A DNA stretch of 64,000 nucleotides. Origin: Stenotrophomonas maltophilia. Its GTDB lineage: Bacteria > Pseudomonadota > Gammaproteobacteria > Xanthomonadales > Xanthomonadaceae. Below are positions 25,405 to 33,992 of this stretch, piece by piece. The notes beneath the pieces are model-generated. The model searched no databases, was not told the origin of the DNA, and saw only the letters and a list, made by a program, of their open reading frames with translations. Both the position numbers and the translations under genes were made by a program. The stretch's first letter is position 1; each line of letters opens with the position of its first letter. The stretch spans positions 1,199,033-1,263,032 of the forward strand of contig NZ_NEQV01000001.1 in assembly GCF_002799245.1 (NCBI RefSeq), given 5' to 3'.

Positions 25405-26702
25405 GCACCCCGGACGAACCTCAGCTGCAGCGCGCGGTCAGCCGCTGGCAGATCGTCGGCCTGTCGATCAACGATGTGATCGGCAGCGGCATCTACCTGC
25501 TGCCGGCCGCCACCGTCGCCCTGCTCGGCCCCTTCAGCCTGTGGGGCGTGGTCGCCGCCGGCATCGTCGTGGCATTGCTGGTGCTGTGCTACGCGCAGGC
25601 CGCCAGCTACTTCGATGAACCCGGTGGCAGCTATCTGTATGCACGCGAGGCCTTCGGCCGCTTCGCCGGGTTCGAGATCGGCTGGATGATCTGGCTGACC
25701 CGCATCAGCTCGGCCGCCGCACTCAGCAACGCCCTGGCCGACGCGGTCGCGCGGTTCTGGCCGTGGGCGGGCGCCGGCCTGGGCCGCATCGCGGTGATCG
25801 TGGTGTCGCTGGGCTTCCTCACCGGCGTCAACATCATCGGCGTGCGCTCGGCCGCACGCACCGGCGTGGTACTGGTGATCGGCAAGATGCTGCCGCTGCT
25901 GCTGTTCGTGGCCATCGGTGCGTTCTACATCGATCCGCAGCTGGCCTACTCCGGCCAGCGCCCGGATCCACATGACCTGCAGCGGATGGGCGAAGCCGCA
26001 TTGTTGCTGCTGTACGCCTATGCCGGCTTCGAGAACATCCCGGCCGCTGCCGGCGAGTACCGCAATCCGCGCCGCGACATTCCGTTCGCGCTGATCACCA
26101 TGATCATCACCGTCACCGTCATCTACGGCGCGGTACAGGTGGTGGCGCAGGGCACGCTGGCCGGCCTGTCCAGCTCGGCGACACCGCTGGCCGATGCCGC
26201 TGCCGGCTTCGGCGGCGAAGCCCTGGCCCTGATCCTCACCATCGGTGCCACCATCTCCATCCTCGGCACCAACAGCAACACGATGATGATGGGCCCGCGC
26301 TTCCTGTTCGCCTTGGCCCGCGATGGCTACGGGCCGAAGATCCTGGCGCAGGTGCATCCGCGCTTCCATACCCCGGCCGCGTCGATCCTGTGCCAGGGCC
26401 TGATCGCGCTCGGCCTGGCCTTGTCCGGCTCGTTCGTGCAGCTGGCCCTGCTGTCGATGACCACGCGGCTGTTCGCCTACATCGGTACCGCCGCAGCGGT
26501 ACTGGTACTGGCCAAGCGCTATGCCGACCGCCCGGGCGCGTTGAAACTGCCCGGTGGCCCGCTCATTCCGGTGCTGGCGCTGCTGCTGTGCCTGGCCCTG
26601 TTTGCCAGTGCCAGCTGGCAGAACATCGCGGCTGCACTGGTCGCGTTCGCCATCGGCGCGGTGATCTACAAGCTGCCGCGCAAGGATGCCGACGCGGGGT
26701 GA
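25401..26702 (+). CDS. APC family amino-acid permease
   Basis: A 433-residue transporter of the amino acid-polyamine-organocation superfamily with about twelve membrane helices. The first helix holds the family sequence GLSINDVIGSGIYLLP, which carries the substrate-binding glycine loop; YAYAGFENIPAAAGEYRNPRRDIPFAL is the conserved TM6-loop region. The start is a TTG at 25401 with GGAG eight bases upstream, overlapping the transpeptidase stop (TTGA). It ends the regulator-transpeptidase-permease set and may import amino acids or dipeptides freed from murein in the periplasm. The substrate cannot be read from sequence. Confidence 0.88.
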   Translation: MSTPDEPQLQRAVSRWQIVGLSINDVIGSGIYLLPAATVALLGPFSLWGVVAAGIVVALLVLCYAQAASYFDEPGGSYLYAREAFGRFAGFEIGWMIWLTRISSAAALSNALADAVARFWPWAGAGLGRIAVIVVSLGFLTGVNIIGVRSAARTGVVLVIGKMLPLLLFVAIGAFYIDPQLAYSGQRPDPHDLQRMGEAALLLLYAYAGFENIPAAAGEYRNPRRDIPFALITMIITVTVIYGAVQVVAQGTLAGLSSSATPLADAAAGFGGEALALILTIGATISILGTNSNTMMMGPRFLFALARDGYGPKILAQVHPRFHTPAASILCQGLIALGLALSGSFVQLALLSMTTRLFAYIGTAAAVLVLAKRYADRPGALKLPGGPLIPVLALLLCLALFASASWQNIAAALVAFAIGAVIYKLPRKDADAG

Positions 26703-26814
26703 TCGGTAACGCCGGGCCATGCCCGGCGGATTGATCTGGCGATCACACCGTCGGCCCCGTGCGTTAACCGGCCGCTGGGCAGGATCGAAGCTCATCCACC
26801 ACGGAGCCCGATCC

Positions 26815-27141
26815 ATGAGCCCCGAGTACCAGATCCCCGGACGCGTGCCGGACGACAGCACGCCTCGTGATGCCATCTCCAACTACTGGCGCGAGCGCTA
26901 CACCGCCGAGCCGTACTACGACGATCAGTTGTTCTTCGAGGACTACGAGCCGGCCTACCGGATCGGCCACGCTGCACGGGCGCAGGACATGATCCGCGCC
27001 TATGAACAGGTCGAGGCCGAGCTCGAATCACGCTGGGCCAGCGAACGAGGCCGCAGCCGCCTGGATTGGGCGCAGGCTCGCGGTGCGGTGCGACGAGGCT
27101 GGGAGGAAGCGATCAATGTCGACCAGCGGCTTGCGCGCTAG
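26815..27141 (+). CDS. Small conserved acidic protein, unrecognised
   Basis: A 108-residue soluble protein with no signal or membrane segment. It is rich in aromatic and acidic residues near the N-terminus (NYWRERYTAEPYYDDQLFFEDYEPAYRIG), with a helical C-terminal half (AYEQVEAELESRWASERGRSRLDW). The Y-x-x-Y...PAYRxG pattern recurs in small stress-related proteins of other bacteria that I cannot name. GGAG precedes the ATG by about 8 bases. It is monocistronic and followed by SMAG repeats. Confidence 0.65.
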   Translation: MSPEYQIPGRVPDDSTPRDAISNYWRERYTAEPYYDDQLFFEDYEPAYRIGHAARAQDMIRAYEQVEAELESRWASERGRSRLDWAQARGAVRRGWEEAINVDQRLAR

Positions 27142-27153
27142 CGCTGAGCTTTT

Positions 27154-27240
27154 GTAGAGCCGAGCCCACGCTCGGCTCAGGGTCGAGCATGGCTCGACTC
27201 TACAGACACCGTAGGAGAGCCGAGCATGGGCTCGGCTCTC
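27154..27240. repeat. Cluster of three SMAG palindromes (GAGCCGAGC / TCGAGC type)
   Basis: Three GTAG-ended palindromes occur in a row: GTAGAGCCGAGCCCACGCTC with its complement, TCGAGCATGGCTCGACTCTAC, and GAGCCGAGCATGGGCTCGGCTC. They fill the gap between the convergent 26815 gene and yiaA. Confidence 0.8.
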
Positions 27241-27244
27241 AGGC

Positions 27245-27697
27245 TTACTCCTGTTCCGGCAACGGCGGCACGATCGAGCTGCGCTTGCTCTCGCCACCAC
27301 CCGCGGCGATCAGGTCGCGGGTGTTCTTCTGCACCGCCACCGCACCGAACAGCGACAGCGCATACGCCATGCCGTAGAAGCCCTTCTCGCTGGGGGCCAG
27401 CGTCGCGTTCCACAGGCCAACCAGCAGCAGCATCAGCGCCGACAGCAGCGCGAACCAGCACAGCGCGTAGTACAGGCCACTCACCGGAATGCCTTCGACA
27501 CGGTCGCGCACGCTCTTCTGCAGCGACACCGCCGCGAACAGGCCGAACAGCAACAGGGTCAGGTAGTAGCCCTTCTCGTTGAGCGCCATCGTGGCGTTGA
27601 ACAGGCCGATCAGGTAGGCCGCCGCACCCAGCAGCAGGGCCACCCAGGAGGCGGCGATGAAGGCGGTGGACGGCTTGTGGGGCATGTCAGTGTTCAT
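27245..27697 (-). CDS. yiaA: YiaA/YiaB family inner-membrane protein
   Basis: A 150-residue membrane protein with four hydrophobic helices arranged as two YiaAB repeats. The first pair is AFIAASWVALLLGAAAYLIGLFNA with MALNEKGYYLTLLLFGLFAAVSLQKSVRD. The second pair contains LLVGLWNATLAPSEKGFYGMAYALSLFGAVAVQKNTRD. The parallel NEKGYY/SEKGFY and QKSVRD/QKNTRD motifs show the internal duplication. E. coli YiaA is the same size; function is unknown. The start is ATG 27697 with AAGGA six bases upstream. Confidence 0.9.
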   Translation of the reverse strand: MNTDMPHKPSTAFIAASWVALLLGAAAYLIGLFNATMALNEKGYYLTLLLFGLFAAVSLQKSVRDRVEGIPVSGLYYALCWFALLSALMLLLVGLWNATLAPSEKGFYGMAYALSLFGAVAVQKNTRDLIAAGGGESKRSSIVPPLPEQE

Positions 27698-27865
27698 TGC
27701 AGATCCTTGGCAGACAGACGGGCACGCTTTGCCCGGGCGTGCCCACCCTAGACGATCCCACCGCCGTCGCACAGGGGGCGCAGGACCTTCGGGCCACGAC
27801 GGTCACGCCTGCAGTGGTATACAAGGGACAGCCCGGCCATCCGCATCCCCGCCCTGGAGATACCC

Positions 27866-29032
27866 ATGACCCGCATGCCCCTGCTGCTCGCCCTCGGCCT
27901 CGTGCCGATCCTCGCCACCTCCGCCTGCAACGCCGCCGGTCCTGCCGCCAGCGGTGCCCAGACCGCTGCACCGGCCTCCGCCGCCACCGACCAGCGCCCG
28001 TTCACCGCCACCGAAGTCAGCCGCTTCGACCAGCCGTGGGCGATGACCTTCCTGCCCGATGGCAGCCTGTTGGTCACCGAAAAGCGCGGCAAGCTGCAGC
28101 ACCTGGACCTGGCCAGCGGCCAGAAGCACGAGATCACCGGCGTTCCGAAGGTCGCCTATGGTGGCCAGGGTGGCTTCGGCGACATCATCCTGCACCCCGA
28201 CTTCGCCCGGAATCATGTCGTTTACGTCAGCTATGCCGAGGAAGGCACGCTGGACACGCGTGGCGCTGCGGTCGCCCGGGCGACGCTGGCGCTGGACGCC
28301 ACGGGTGCCGGCCAGCTCAAGGACCTGAAGGTGATCTGGCGGCAGAGCCCCAAGGTCAGCGGCGAGGGCCACTACGGGCATCGCCTTGCCTTCGGCCCCG
28401 ACGGCAAGCTGTGGATCAGCTCCAGCGAGCGGCAGAAGTTCGATCCGGCCCAGGACATGGGCGGCAATCTCGGCAAGATCATCCGCCTCAACGACGATGG
28501 CAGCCTGCCCGCCGACAACCCGTTCGCCTCGCAGGGCGGGGTTGCCGCGCAGGTGTGGTCGCTGGGCCACCGCAACATCCTGGGCATGGCCTTCGACGGC
28601 AACGGCAAACTGTGGGCGCACGAGATGGGCCCGGCCGGCGGCGACGAATTGAACCTGATCGTGCGCGGTGCCAACTACGGCTACCCGATCGTCTCCAACG
28701 GCAACCACTACGACGGCCGCCCGATTCCGGACCACGACACCCGCCCGGAATTCGCCGCCCCGAAGGTGACCTGGACGCCGGTGATCTCGCCGGCCGGCTT
28801 CGTGATCTACAGCGGCAGCCTGTTCCCGCAGTGGAAGGGCAGCGGCTTCATCGGCGGCCTCTCCTCCACCTCGCTGGTGCGCGTGGCCTTCGACGGCGAC
28901 AGCGCGCGCGAAGCCGAGCGCTTCAACATGGGCGAGCGCATCCGCGAAGTGGAACAGGGCCCCGATGGCGCGCTGTGGCTGCTGGAAGATGGCAGCAAGG
29001 CGCGCCTGTTGAAGCTGACACCGAAAGCCTGA
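27866..29032 (+). CDS. yliI: PQQ-dependent soluble aldose sugar dehydrogenase, lipoprotein
   Basis: A 388-residue member of the glucose/sorbosone dehydrogenase family, a six-bladed beta-propeller that oxidises aldose sugars in the periplasm with PQQ. The signal ends in LATSAC, a lipobox, so it is probably a lipoprotein. Family motifs are [51 protein letters not shown] (catalytic His region), [11 protein letters not shown] and [13 protein letters not shown], which includes the PQQ/calcium-binding region. No pqq genes are in the window. It is divergent from yiaA. Confidence 0.92.
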   Translation: MTRMPLLLALGLVPILATSACNAAGPAASGAQTAAPASAATDQRPFTATEVSRFDQPWAMTFLPDGSLLVTEKRGKLQHLDLASGQKHEITGVPKVAYGGQGGFGDIILHPDFARNHVVYVSYAEEGTLDTRGAAVARATLALDATGAGQLKDLKVIWRQSPKVSGEGHYGHRLAFGPDGKLWISSSERQKFDPAQDMGGNLGKIIRLNDDGSLPADNPFASQGGVAAQVWSLGHRNILGMAFDGNGKLWAHEMGPAGGDELNLIVRGANYGYPIVSNGNHYDGRPIPDHDTRPEFAAPKVTWTPVISPAGFVIYSGSLFPQWKGSGFIGGLSSTSLVRVAFDGDSAREAERFNMGERIREVEQGPDGALWLLEDGSKARLLKLTPKA

Positions 29033-29102
29033 TGCCCCGGTGGTGCCGGCCGCTGGCCGGCATCGCCCCTGGCAAACGGCCTCGCACGCGGGGCCGTCGC
29101 GT

Positions 29103-29621
29103 TCACTGGATGGTGCCGACCTTGACCTCGGTACGCGCACAGGCCTTGTCCAGGCACTCGCCGGTCAGCCAGACCTGCCCGTCACCGATCATCACGCCCT
29201 GCTGGTTGACGAAGACCTTGCCGAAGTCCTGTTCGGACACCGCCTTGACCACCGCCGGGGTGATGATCTTTTCGTAGTTGCGCTGGAACTCACCGGGGCC
29301 GGTGATCTTCTTCCCGCCGCTGATGTTCAACGGGAAACGCACTTCCTCGACCACCGCGGCACGATCTCCGCCAACCACCGCGGTCTTGAACGCGTTGAAG
29401 ACCTTTTCGTACTGAGCGGCATCGCCAAGCACGGCCTCGATGCGCGCACGCGCATCCTCGGCGGGTACATCCGCAGCAGGCGCGGCGGGTTCGGCAGCAG
29501 GCGTCGCCGCAGCGCCAGCCTCCATCGGCGGCGGAGCATCCGCCGCAGGCTCGGCCGGCGGCGCCGGCTGCGAACAGGCCGCCAGCAGCAGGGCGGGAAT
29601 CAGGTAGGCCATCCGGCGCAT
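29103..29621 (-). CDS. Putative lipoprotein with NTF2-like domain
   Basis: A 172-residue protein starting MRRMAYLIPALLLAACSQ (lipobox LAAC). An Ala/Pro-rich linker spans about residues 20-55. The folded domain (YEKVFNAFKTAVVGGDRAAVVEEVRFPLNI, GPGEFQRNYEKIITP, GVMIGDGQVWLTGECLD) resembles small periplasmic NTF2/SnoaL-like proteins, with a Cys pair near the C-terminus (ECLDKACAR). AAGGAG precedes the ATG by about 7 bases. No specific role is known. Confidence 0.65.
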   Translation of the reverse strand: MRRMAYLIPALLLAACSQPAPPAEPAADAPPPMEAGAAATPAAEPAAPAADVPAEDARARIEAVLGDAAQYEKVFNAFKTAVVGGDRAAVVEEVRFPLNISGGKKITGPGEFQRNYEKIITPAVVKAVSEQDFGKVFVNQQGVMIGDGQVWLTGECLDKACARTEVKVGTIQ

Positions 29622-29678
29622 GCGCGCACTCCTTCGAAACAGGAAGCCCGATGGTAGCGCCACCGCAGTGAGGACAAG

Positions 29679-29745
29679 AAAAAGGGGACGGAGGGGATTA
29701 AGTCGTTTACGCCACAAACGACTTAATCCCCTCCGTCCCCTTTTT
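29679..29745. terminator. 30-base-pair perfect hairpin, bidirectional terminator, 3' of bglX
   Basis: Arms 29679-29708 and 29716-29745 are exact complements around a seven-base loop. The stem has a run of five As on one side and Ts on the other, so it can end transcription in both directions. Its position eight bases after the bglX stop fits a bglX terminator. The perfect length is unusual for a simple terminator and suggests a repeat element recruited to the job. Confidence 0.85.
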
Positions 29746-29752
29746 TGTTCGG

Positions 29753-31927
29753 TCAGCCCTTCAGCAGCTCGAACTGCACGGCTTCGCCTGCCGCCGAAGA
29801 GGCGCAGACCCACAGGTCGAACTGGCCCGGCTCGGCACGCAGCACGCCGTCGCGGCCGGTGAAGGCCAGCTGCTCGCGGGTCAGGGTGAATACCACTTCG
29901 GCCGACTCGCCCGGCTGCAGCGCCACCTTGCGGAAGTCCTTCAACTCACGCACCGGGCGCACGCGGCTGGCCACGCGGTCGTGGATGTACAGCTGCACCA
30001 CTTCCTCACCGGCCACCTCACCGCTGTTGGTCAGCGTGGTGGTGATGGTCAGGGTGTCGTCCCAGCCGAGCTGCGCCGCACTCAGTTGCGGCACGCCATA
30101 GGCGAAGGTGGTGTAGCCGATGCCGTGGCCGAACGGGTACAGCGGCTCGTTCGGAATCTCGCGCCAGCGGGCCTTGAACTCCGACATCGTCGGCAGTTCC
30201 GGGCGGCCGGTACGCGGGTGGTTGTAGAAGTACGGCTGCTGGCCGGACACCTGCGGGAAGCTGACCGGCAGGCGGCCGGACGGGCTGTAGTCGCCGAACA
30301 GTACGTCGGCCACGGCATGGCCGGTCTGCGTGCCCAGGTACCAGGTCACCGCCACGGCCTGTGCATTGCGCACGGCGCCCTGCAGTGCCAGCGCGCGGCC
30401 ATTGCGCAGCAGCACCACCAGCGGCTTGCCGGTCATCGCCACGGCCTCGGCCAGCGCCTGCTGTGCCGGCGGCAGGGTGATCTCCACGCGCGACTGTGCT
30501 TCACCGCTGTAGCGCTGCGGTTCGCCCAGCGCCAGTACCACCACGTCGGCGCGCAGCGCGGCGGCCACGGCCGCTTCGGTGCCACCGGGGATGGCCACTT
30601 CCAGCTCGCAGCCCGGCACGATCTCCAGCAGCGCTTCATCGCCGATGGCAGCACGCACACCGGTTTCCAGGTCGACATAGCGCTGCTTGTCGCCGAACAG
30701 GGTCCAGCAGCCTTCGATGTTCTCGCGGTCCTGCACGAACGGGCCGATCAGCGCGATCTTCTGCCCGGTCTTCTGCAGCGGCAGCACGTTGTCGCGGTTG
30801 TTCAGCAGCACGATCGAACGGCGCGCGGCATCGCGCGACAGTGCGTCGTGCGCGGCGAGGTGCGAGGTGTCCGCTTCGCGCGCCGGATCCAGCGAACGGT
30901 ACGGGTCGTCGAACAGGCCGATGGTTTCCTTCAGCCACAGGATGCGGCGCACGCCTTCATCCAGCACCGCCATCGGCACTTCGCCGCTCTCGATCAGGCC
31001 CGGCAGGTGTTCGGCATAGAAGCCGCTCTGCATGCTCAGGTCCAGGCCGGCAGTGAACGCCTTGGCGGTGGCATCGCGGTCGTCGGCGGCATAGCCGTGC
31101 GCGACCAGCTCCATGTCGGCGGTGTAATCGGAAATCACCACACCGGGGAACTTCCATTCGCCGCGCAGGATGTCGGTCAGCAGTTCGGCATTGGCACTGG
31201 CCGGCACGCCGTTGATGTCGTTGAACGAGGACATCACGGTGATCGCGCCGGCGTCGAAGGCAGCCTTGAACGGCGGCAGGTGCACATCGCGCAGGGTCTG
31301 CGGCGAGATGTCCACCATGTTGTATTCCATGCCGGCCATCACCGCGCCGTAGGCGGCGAAGTGCTTGGGCGTGGCCAGCAGCGAATCGGCGGCACGCAGG
31401 TCGCTGCCCTGGAAGCCGCGCACGCGGGCGGCGGCGAACGCACAGCCCAGCACCACGTCCTCACCGGCACCTTCGGCGCCACGGCCCCAGCGCTGGTCGC
31501 GGGCGATGTCCACGGCCGGTGCATAGGTCCAGTGCAGGCCGGCCGCCGTGGCCTCGATGGCGGTGGCGCGCGCGGTGCGCTCGGCCAGGTCCGGCTCGAA
31601 GCTGGCGGCCTCGCCCAGCGGAATCGGGAACACGGTACGCATGCCGTGGATGACGTCGGCGGCCAGGATCACCGGGATGCCCAGGCGGCTTTCCTCGGTG
31701 GCGACCTGCTGGATGCGGCGGCCCAGCTCCGCGCCCACGCCATTGAACAGCGAGCCGACCTTGCCCTCGCGCACCTGCTGCAGCACCTGGTCGGCATTGC
31801 GCACGTTGGCTTCCGGGTTCACGTCCGGGGCGAACGGGCGGACCATGTCCGCGAAGACACCCAGCTGGCCGACCTTTTCCTCGACGGTCATCTGGGCAAT
31901 GAGGGATTCGATGCGATCGGAGGCCAC
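29753..31927 (-). CDS. bglX: Beta-glucosidase, glycoside hydrolase family 3
   Basis: A 724-residue GH3 beta-glucosidase. The N-terminal TIM barrel holds MTVEEKVGQL, KHFAAYGAVMAGMEYN and the nucleophile region GVVISDYTADMEL (Asp). Next come the alpha/beta sandwich domain (ALIGPFVQDRENIEGCW) and a C-terminal fibronectin-III-like domain (GEEVVQLYIHD). The reading frame extends far upstream, but I choose the GTG at 31925-31927 because AAGGA lies six bases before it and the protein then starts VASDRIESLIAQMTVEEKVGQLG. No signal peptide is apparent with this start, so export is uncertain. A LacI-type operator lies just upstream. Confidence 0.9.
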   Translation of the reverse strand: MASDRIESLIAQMTVEEKVGQLGVFADMVRPFAPDVNPEANVRNADQVLQQVREGKVGSLFNGVGAELGRRIQQVATEESRLGIPVILAADVIHGMRTVFPIPLGEAASFEPDLAERTARATAIEATAAGLHWTYAPAVDIARDQRWGRGAEGAGEDVVLGCAFAAARVRGFQGSDLRAADSLLATPKHFAAYGAVMAGMEYNMVDISPQTLRDVHLPPFKAAFDAGAITVMSSFNDINGVPASANAELLTDILRGEWKFPGVVISDYTADMELVAHGYAADDRDATAKAFTAGLDLSMQSGFYAEHLPGLIESGEVPMAVLDEGVRRILWLKETIGLFDDPYRSLDPAREADTSHLAAHDALSRDAARRSIVLLNNRDNVLPLQKTGQKIALIGPFVQDRENIEGCWTLFGDKQRYVDLETGVRAAIGDEALLEIVPGCELEVAIPGGTEAAVAAALRADVVVLALGEPQRYSGEAQSRVEITLPPAQQALAEAVAMTGKPLVVLLRNGRALALQGAVRNAQAVAVTWYLGTQTGHAVADVLFGDYSPSGRLPVSFPQVSGQQPYFYNHPRTGRPELPTMSEFKARWREIPNEPLYPFGHGIGYTTFAYGVPQLSAAQLGWDDTLTITTTLTNSGEVAGEEVVQLYIHDRVASRVRPVRELKDFRKVALQPGESAEVVFTLTREQLAFTGRDGVLRAEPGQFDLWVCASSAAGEAVQFELLKG

Positions 31928-31940
31928 CAGCAGTCCTTGA

Positions 31941-31954
31941 TGAAAACGTTTACA
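31941..31954. promoter_or_regulatory. LacI-family operator upstream of bglX
   Basis: The 14-base palindrome TGTAAACGTTTTCA (read in the bglX direction) has the central CG and AA/TT flanks typical of LacI/GalR-family operators. It ends only about 4 bases before the bglX ribosome binding site, so a bound repressor would block transcription. No LacI-family gene is in the window, so the regulator must be encoded elsewhere. Confidence 0.6.
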
Positions 31955-32055
31955 AGCCCGGCATTCTAGCGATCCCGAGGCGTTTGGCGAGAGGTTTCGT
32001 CGTTCAGTTTCAGCCACCAGCGGGGTCCGTATGGCCCCGCCGGGGGCACCGCAGC

Positions 32056-33327
32056 TTACTCCGAGCCAGCCAACTGGCGCTGCCCGGCCATCAACATCGC
32101 GTCGCTGGAGGCCTGGAACACCCGCAGGCCGAACGCCGGCAGGATCGCCAGCAGGTGGTCGAAGATGTCCGACTGCACGGCCTCGTACTCGCCCCAGGCG
32201 GTGCTGCGGGTGAAGCAGTACAGCTCCAGCGGCAGGCCTTCGGTGGTCGGCTGCAGCTGCCGTACCAGCAGGGTCATGTCGGTATGGATGCCCGGGTGGC
32301 TGCGCAGGTAGCGCTCCACATAGGCACGGAACGTTCCCAGGTTGGTCACGCGGCGGCTGTTGACCTCGGCCACGCCCTGCTCGCGCAGGCGCCCGTTCCA
32401 CTGCCCCAGTTCCTGTTCCTTGTCGTGCAGGTAGTCACGCAGCAGTGCGAACTCGCCGAGGAAGGCCAGGTCGCCCTCGTCCAGGAAACCGACGCTGTGC
32501 TGGTCCAGGTACAGCGCGCGCTTGATCCGGCGGCCACCGGCCTCCTGCATGCCGCGCCAGTTCTTGAACGACTCGGTCACCAGCTTCTTGGTCGGGATGG
32601 TGGTGATGGTCTTGTCGAAGTTCTGCACGGTGACGGTGTGCAGCGCGATGTCGATGACATCACCATCGGCGTTCTGGCTGGGCATCTCGATCCAGTCGCC
32701 GATGCGCACGCGGCCATCGCCGCTGATCTGCACGCTGGCCACCAGCGACAGGATGGTGTCCTGGAAGATCAGCATCAGTACCGCCGTGGCCGCGCCGAGG
32801 CCGGTCACCAGCGGGCCCAGCTTCACTCCCAGCAGTGTGGCGACGATCGACAGGCCGGCGGCCACGAACACCACGATCTTGACCACCTGCAGGTAGCCCT
32901 TGATCGGCTTGTTGCGCGCATCGGGCTTACGCTCGTACAGGCTGTTGGCCGCGTCCAGCGCATGCGAGAACGCCATCGACACCGTCAGTACGGCCCACAC
33001 GATGCACAGCTTGATGATGACGTTGACCAGGGCAGGTGGCAGGTCGGGGATGAGGCTGATGCCCGAGGCGATCACCTGGCTGGGCACCACGTTGGACAGG
33101 CGCGAAATGACCCGCATCAGGTGGCTGCCACGCCCGGACTCGGCCCCCGGCAGGCGCTGCAGCAGGCGCCGCAGGCCACGCAGCAGGATGCGCTTGGTCA
33201 CCCAGTTGGCCAGGCCGGCTGCGATCAGCAGGGCCGAAATCATCAACGCCAGGTAGGCGCCGGGATAGGGTTCCAGTGTGTTCTGCAGCCGTTCCAGCCA
33301 CTGTACCGCCACCACCGCGTCCACCAT
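32056..33327 (-). CDS. ybdG: Mechanosensitive ion channel, MscS/YbdG family
   Basis: A 423-residue inner-membrane channel. About five membrane helices precede the conserved pore helix and MscS beta domain (GPLVTGLGAATAVLMLIFQDTILSLVASVQI, then GDWIEMPSQNADGDVIDIALHTVTVQNFDKTITTIPTKKL). The C-terminal cytoplasmic domain includes EVNSRRVTNLGTFRAYVERYL and TTEGLPLELYCFT, characteristic of YbdG rather than small MscS. YbdG protects against mild osmotic downshock. The start ATG 33327 has AAGGAG upstream. It is followed in the same direction by no close gene. Confidence 0.92.
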   Translation of the reverse strand: MVDAVVAVQWLERLQNTLEPYPGAYLALMISALLIAAGLANWVTKRILLRGLRRLLQRLPGAESGRGSHLMRVISRLSNVVPSQVIASGISLIPDLPPALVNVIIKLCIVWAVLTVSMAFSHALDAANSLYERKPDARNKPIKGYLQVVKIVVFVAAGLSIVATLLGVKLGPLVTGLGAATAVLMLIFQDTILSLVASVQISGDGRVRIGDWIEMPSQNADGDVIDIALHTVTVQNFDKTITTIPTKKLVTESFKNWRGMQEAGGRRIKRALYLDQHSVGFLDEGDLAFLGEFALLRDYLHDKEQELGQWNGRLREQGVAEVNSRRVTNLGTFRAYVERYLRSHPGIHTDMTLLVRQLQPTTEGLPLELYCFTRSTAWGEYEAVQSDIFDHLLAILPAFGLRVFQASSDAMLMAGQRQLAGSE

Positions 33328-33357
33328 CAGTTGTCTCCTTTCTTCATTGCTGTTGAG

Positions 33358-33413
33358 GCTGCCGGCCAGCGGCCGGCACTACCGTGGGTGTCGGCCAACG
33401 GCCGGCACGACCG
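33358..33413. repeat. Two SMAG palindromes between ybdG and folB
   Basis: TGCCGGCCAGCGGCCGGCACTAC (33361 onward) is followed by GTCGGCCAACGGCCGGCAC, the second degenerate. They lie directly after the folB stop in its transcription direction and may stabilise its 3' end. Confidence 0.75.
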
Positions 33414-33415
33414 GG

Positions 33416-33769
33416 TCAGTCCCGCGTGCGTTCGATGATCACGCCCACCGCGCGCGCGCCGCGCACCGCGCCGGGCTTGCTCAGCTTCAGGCGCAGCCAC
33501 TTCACGTCGAATTCGTCCAGCACGATCTGCGCACAGCGCTCGGCAAGGGTCTCGACCAGGCCGAACTCCGATTCGCGCACGAACTGCTCCAGGCGCTTGC
33601 TGACCGCCTTGTAGTTCAGGGTGTGGGCGATGTCGTCGGTAGCCGCAGGGCGGCGGTTGTCGAAGCCCATTTCCAGGTCGAACACCAAGTCCTGGCGGAT
33701 CCGTCGCTCCCAATCGTAGATACCGATCAGGGCGTCGATCGTCAGCCCTTCGATGAAAACCTTGTCCAT
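33416..33769 (-). CDS. folB: Dihydroneopterin aldolase
   Basis: A 117-residue FolB, which converts dihydroneopterin to 6-hydroxymethyl-dihydropterin in folate synthesis; it is a cytoplasmic tunnel-fold oligomer. Recognised motifs are VFIEGLTIDALIGIYDWERRIRQDLVFDLEM, TLNYKAVSKRLEQFV and LVETLAERCAQIVLDEF, which contain the conserved Glu and Lys active-site residues. The start is ATG 33769 (MDKVFIEG) rather than the upstream reading with extra residues. Length fits the family. It lies downstream of a candidate small RNA on the same strand. Confidence 0.95.
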   Translation of the reverse strand: MDKVFIEGLTIDALIGIYDWERRIRQDLVFDLEMGFDNRRPAATDDIAHTLNYKAVSKRLEQFVRESEFGLVETLAERCAQIVLDEFDVKWLRLKLSKPGAVRGARAVGVIIERTRD

Positions 33770-33864
33770 TGCGGTTACCAGCCGAATACAGGCGGCCATG
33801 GTAACGGCATGGCGGTGACCCTGCCCGGAACGGACGGTGGGCGTCCCGCACGGTGCGGGCCCGG

Positions 33865-33956
33865 AAAAGACAAAGGGCCCTGCTAGCGGGGCCCTTTGGT
33901 ACTACCGTTTGTCCCCGGGGGGAGCTGTTGAACAGCCGCGAGTCCCGGTGGCGCAG
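33865..33956 (-). ncRNA. Candidate small structured RNA, divergent from the Abi-like gene
   Basis: This interval has its own promoter (see 33963-33992) and ends in an intrinsic terminator: stem AAAGGGCCC/GGGGCCCTTT (33872-33897) followed in the minus direction by TTTGTCTTTT. The predicted transcript is about 92 nt. Within it, CCGGGA...CCCGG can form an outer stem enclosing GCUG-UUCAA-CAGC. There is no reading frame of note. No minus-strand gene lies upstream, so the terminator must belong to this RNA. It sits between folB and an Abi-like HEPN gene transcribed the other way. Its partner and function are unknown; an RNA antitoxin or regulator of the HEPN protein is inference. Confidence 0.6.
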
Positions 33957-33962
33957 GTACTC

Positions 33963-33992
33963 AGATTAGGCAAGGGCCCGATCACCGGTCAA
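33963..33992 (-). promoter_or_regulatory. Sigma-70 promoter of the candidate small RNA
   Basis: Read leftward, the -35 TTGACC (33987-33992) and -10 TAATCT (33963-33968) are separated by 18 bases. Transcription would begin near 33956. This is one of the best promoter matches in the window. Confidence 0.6.
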
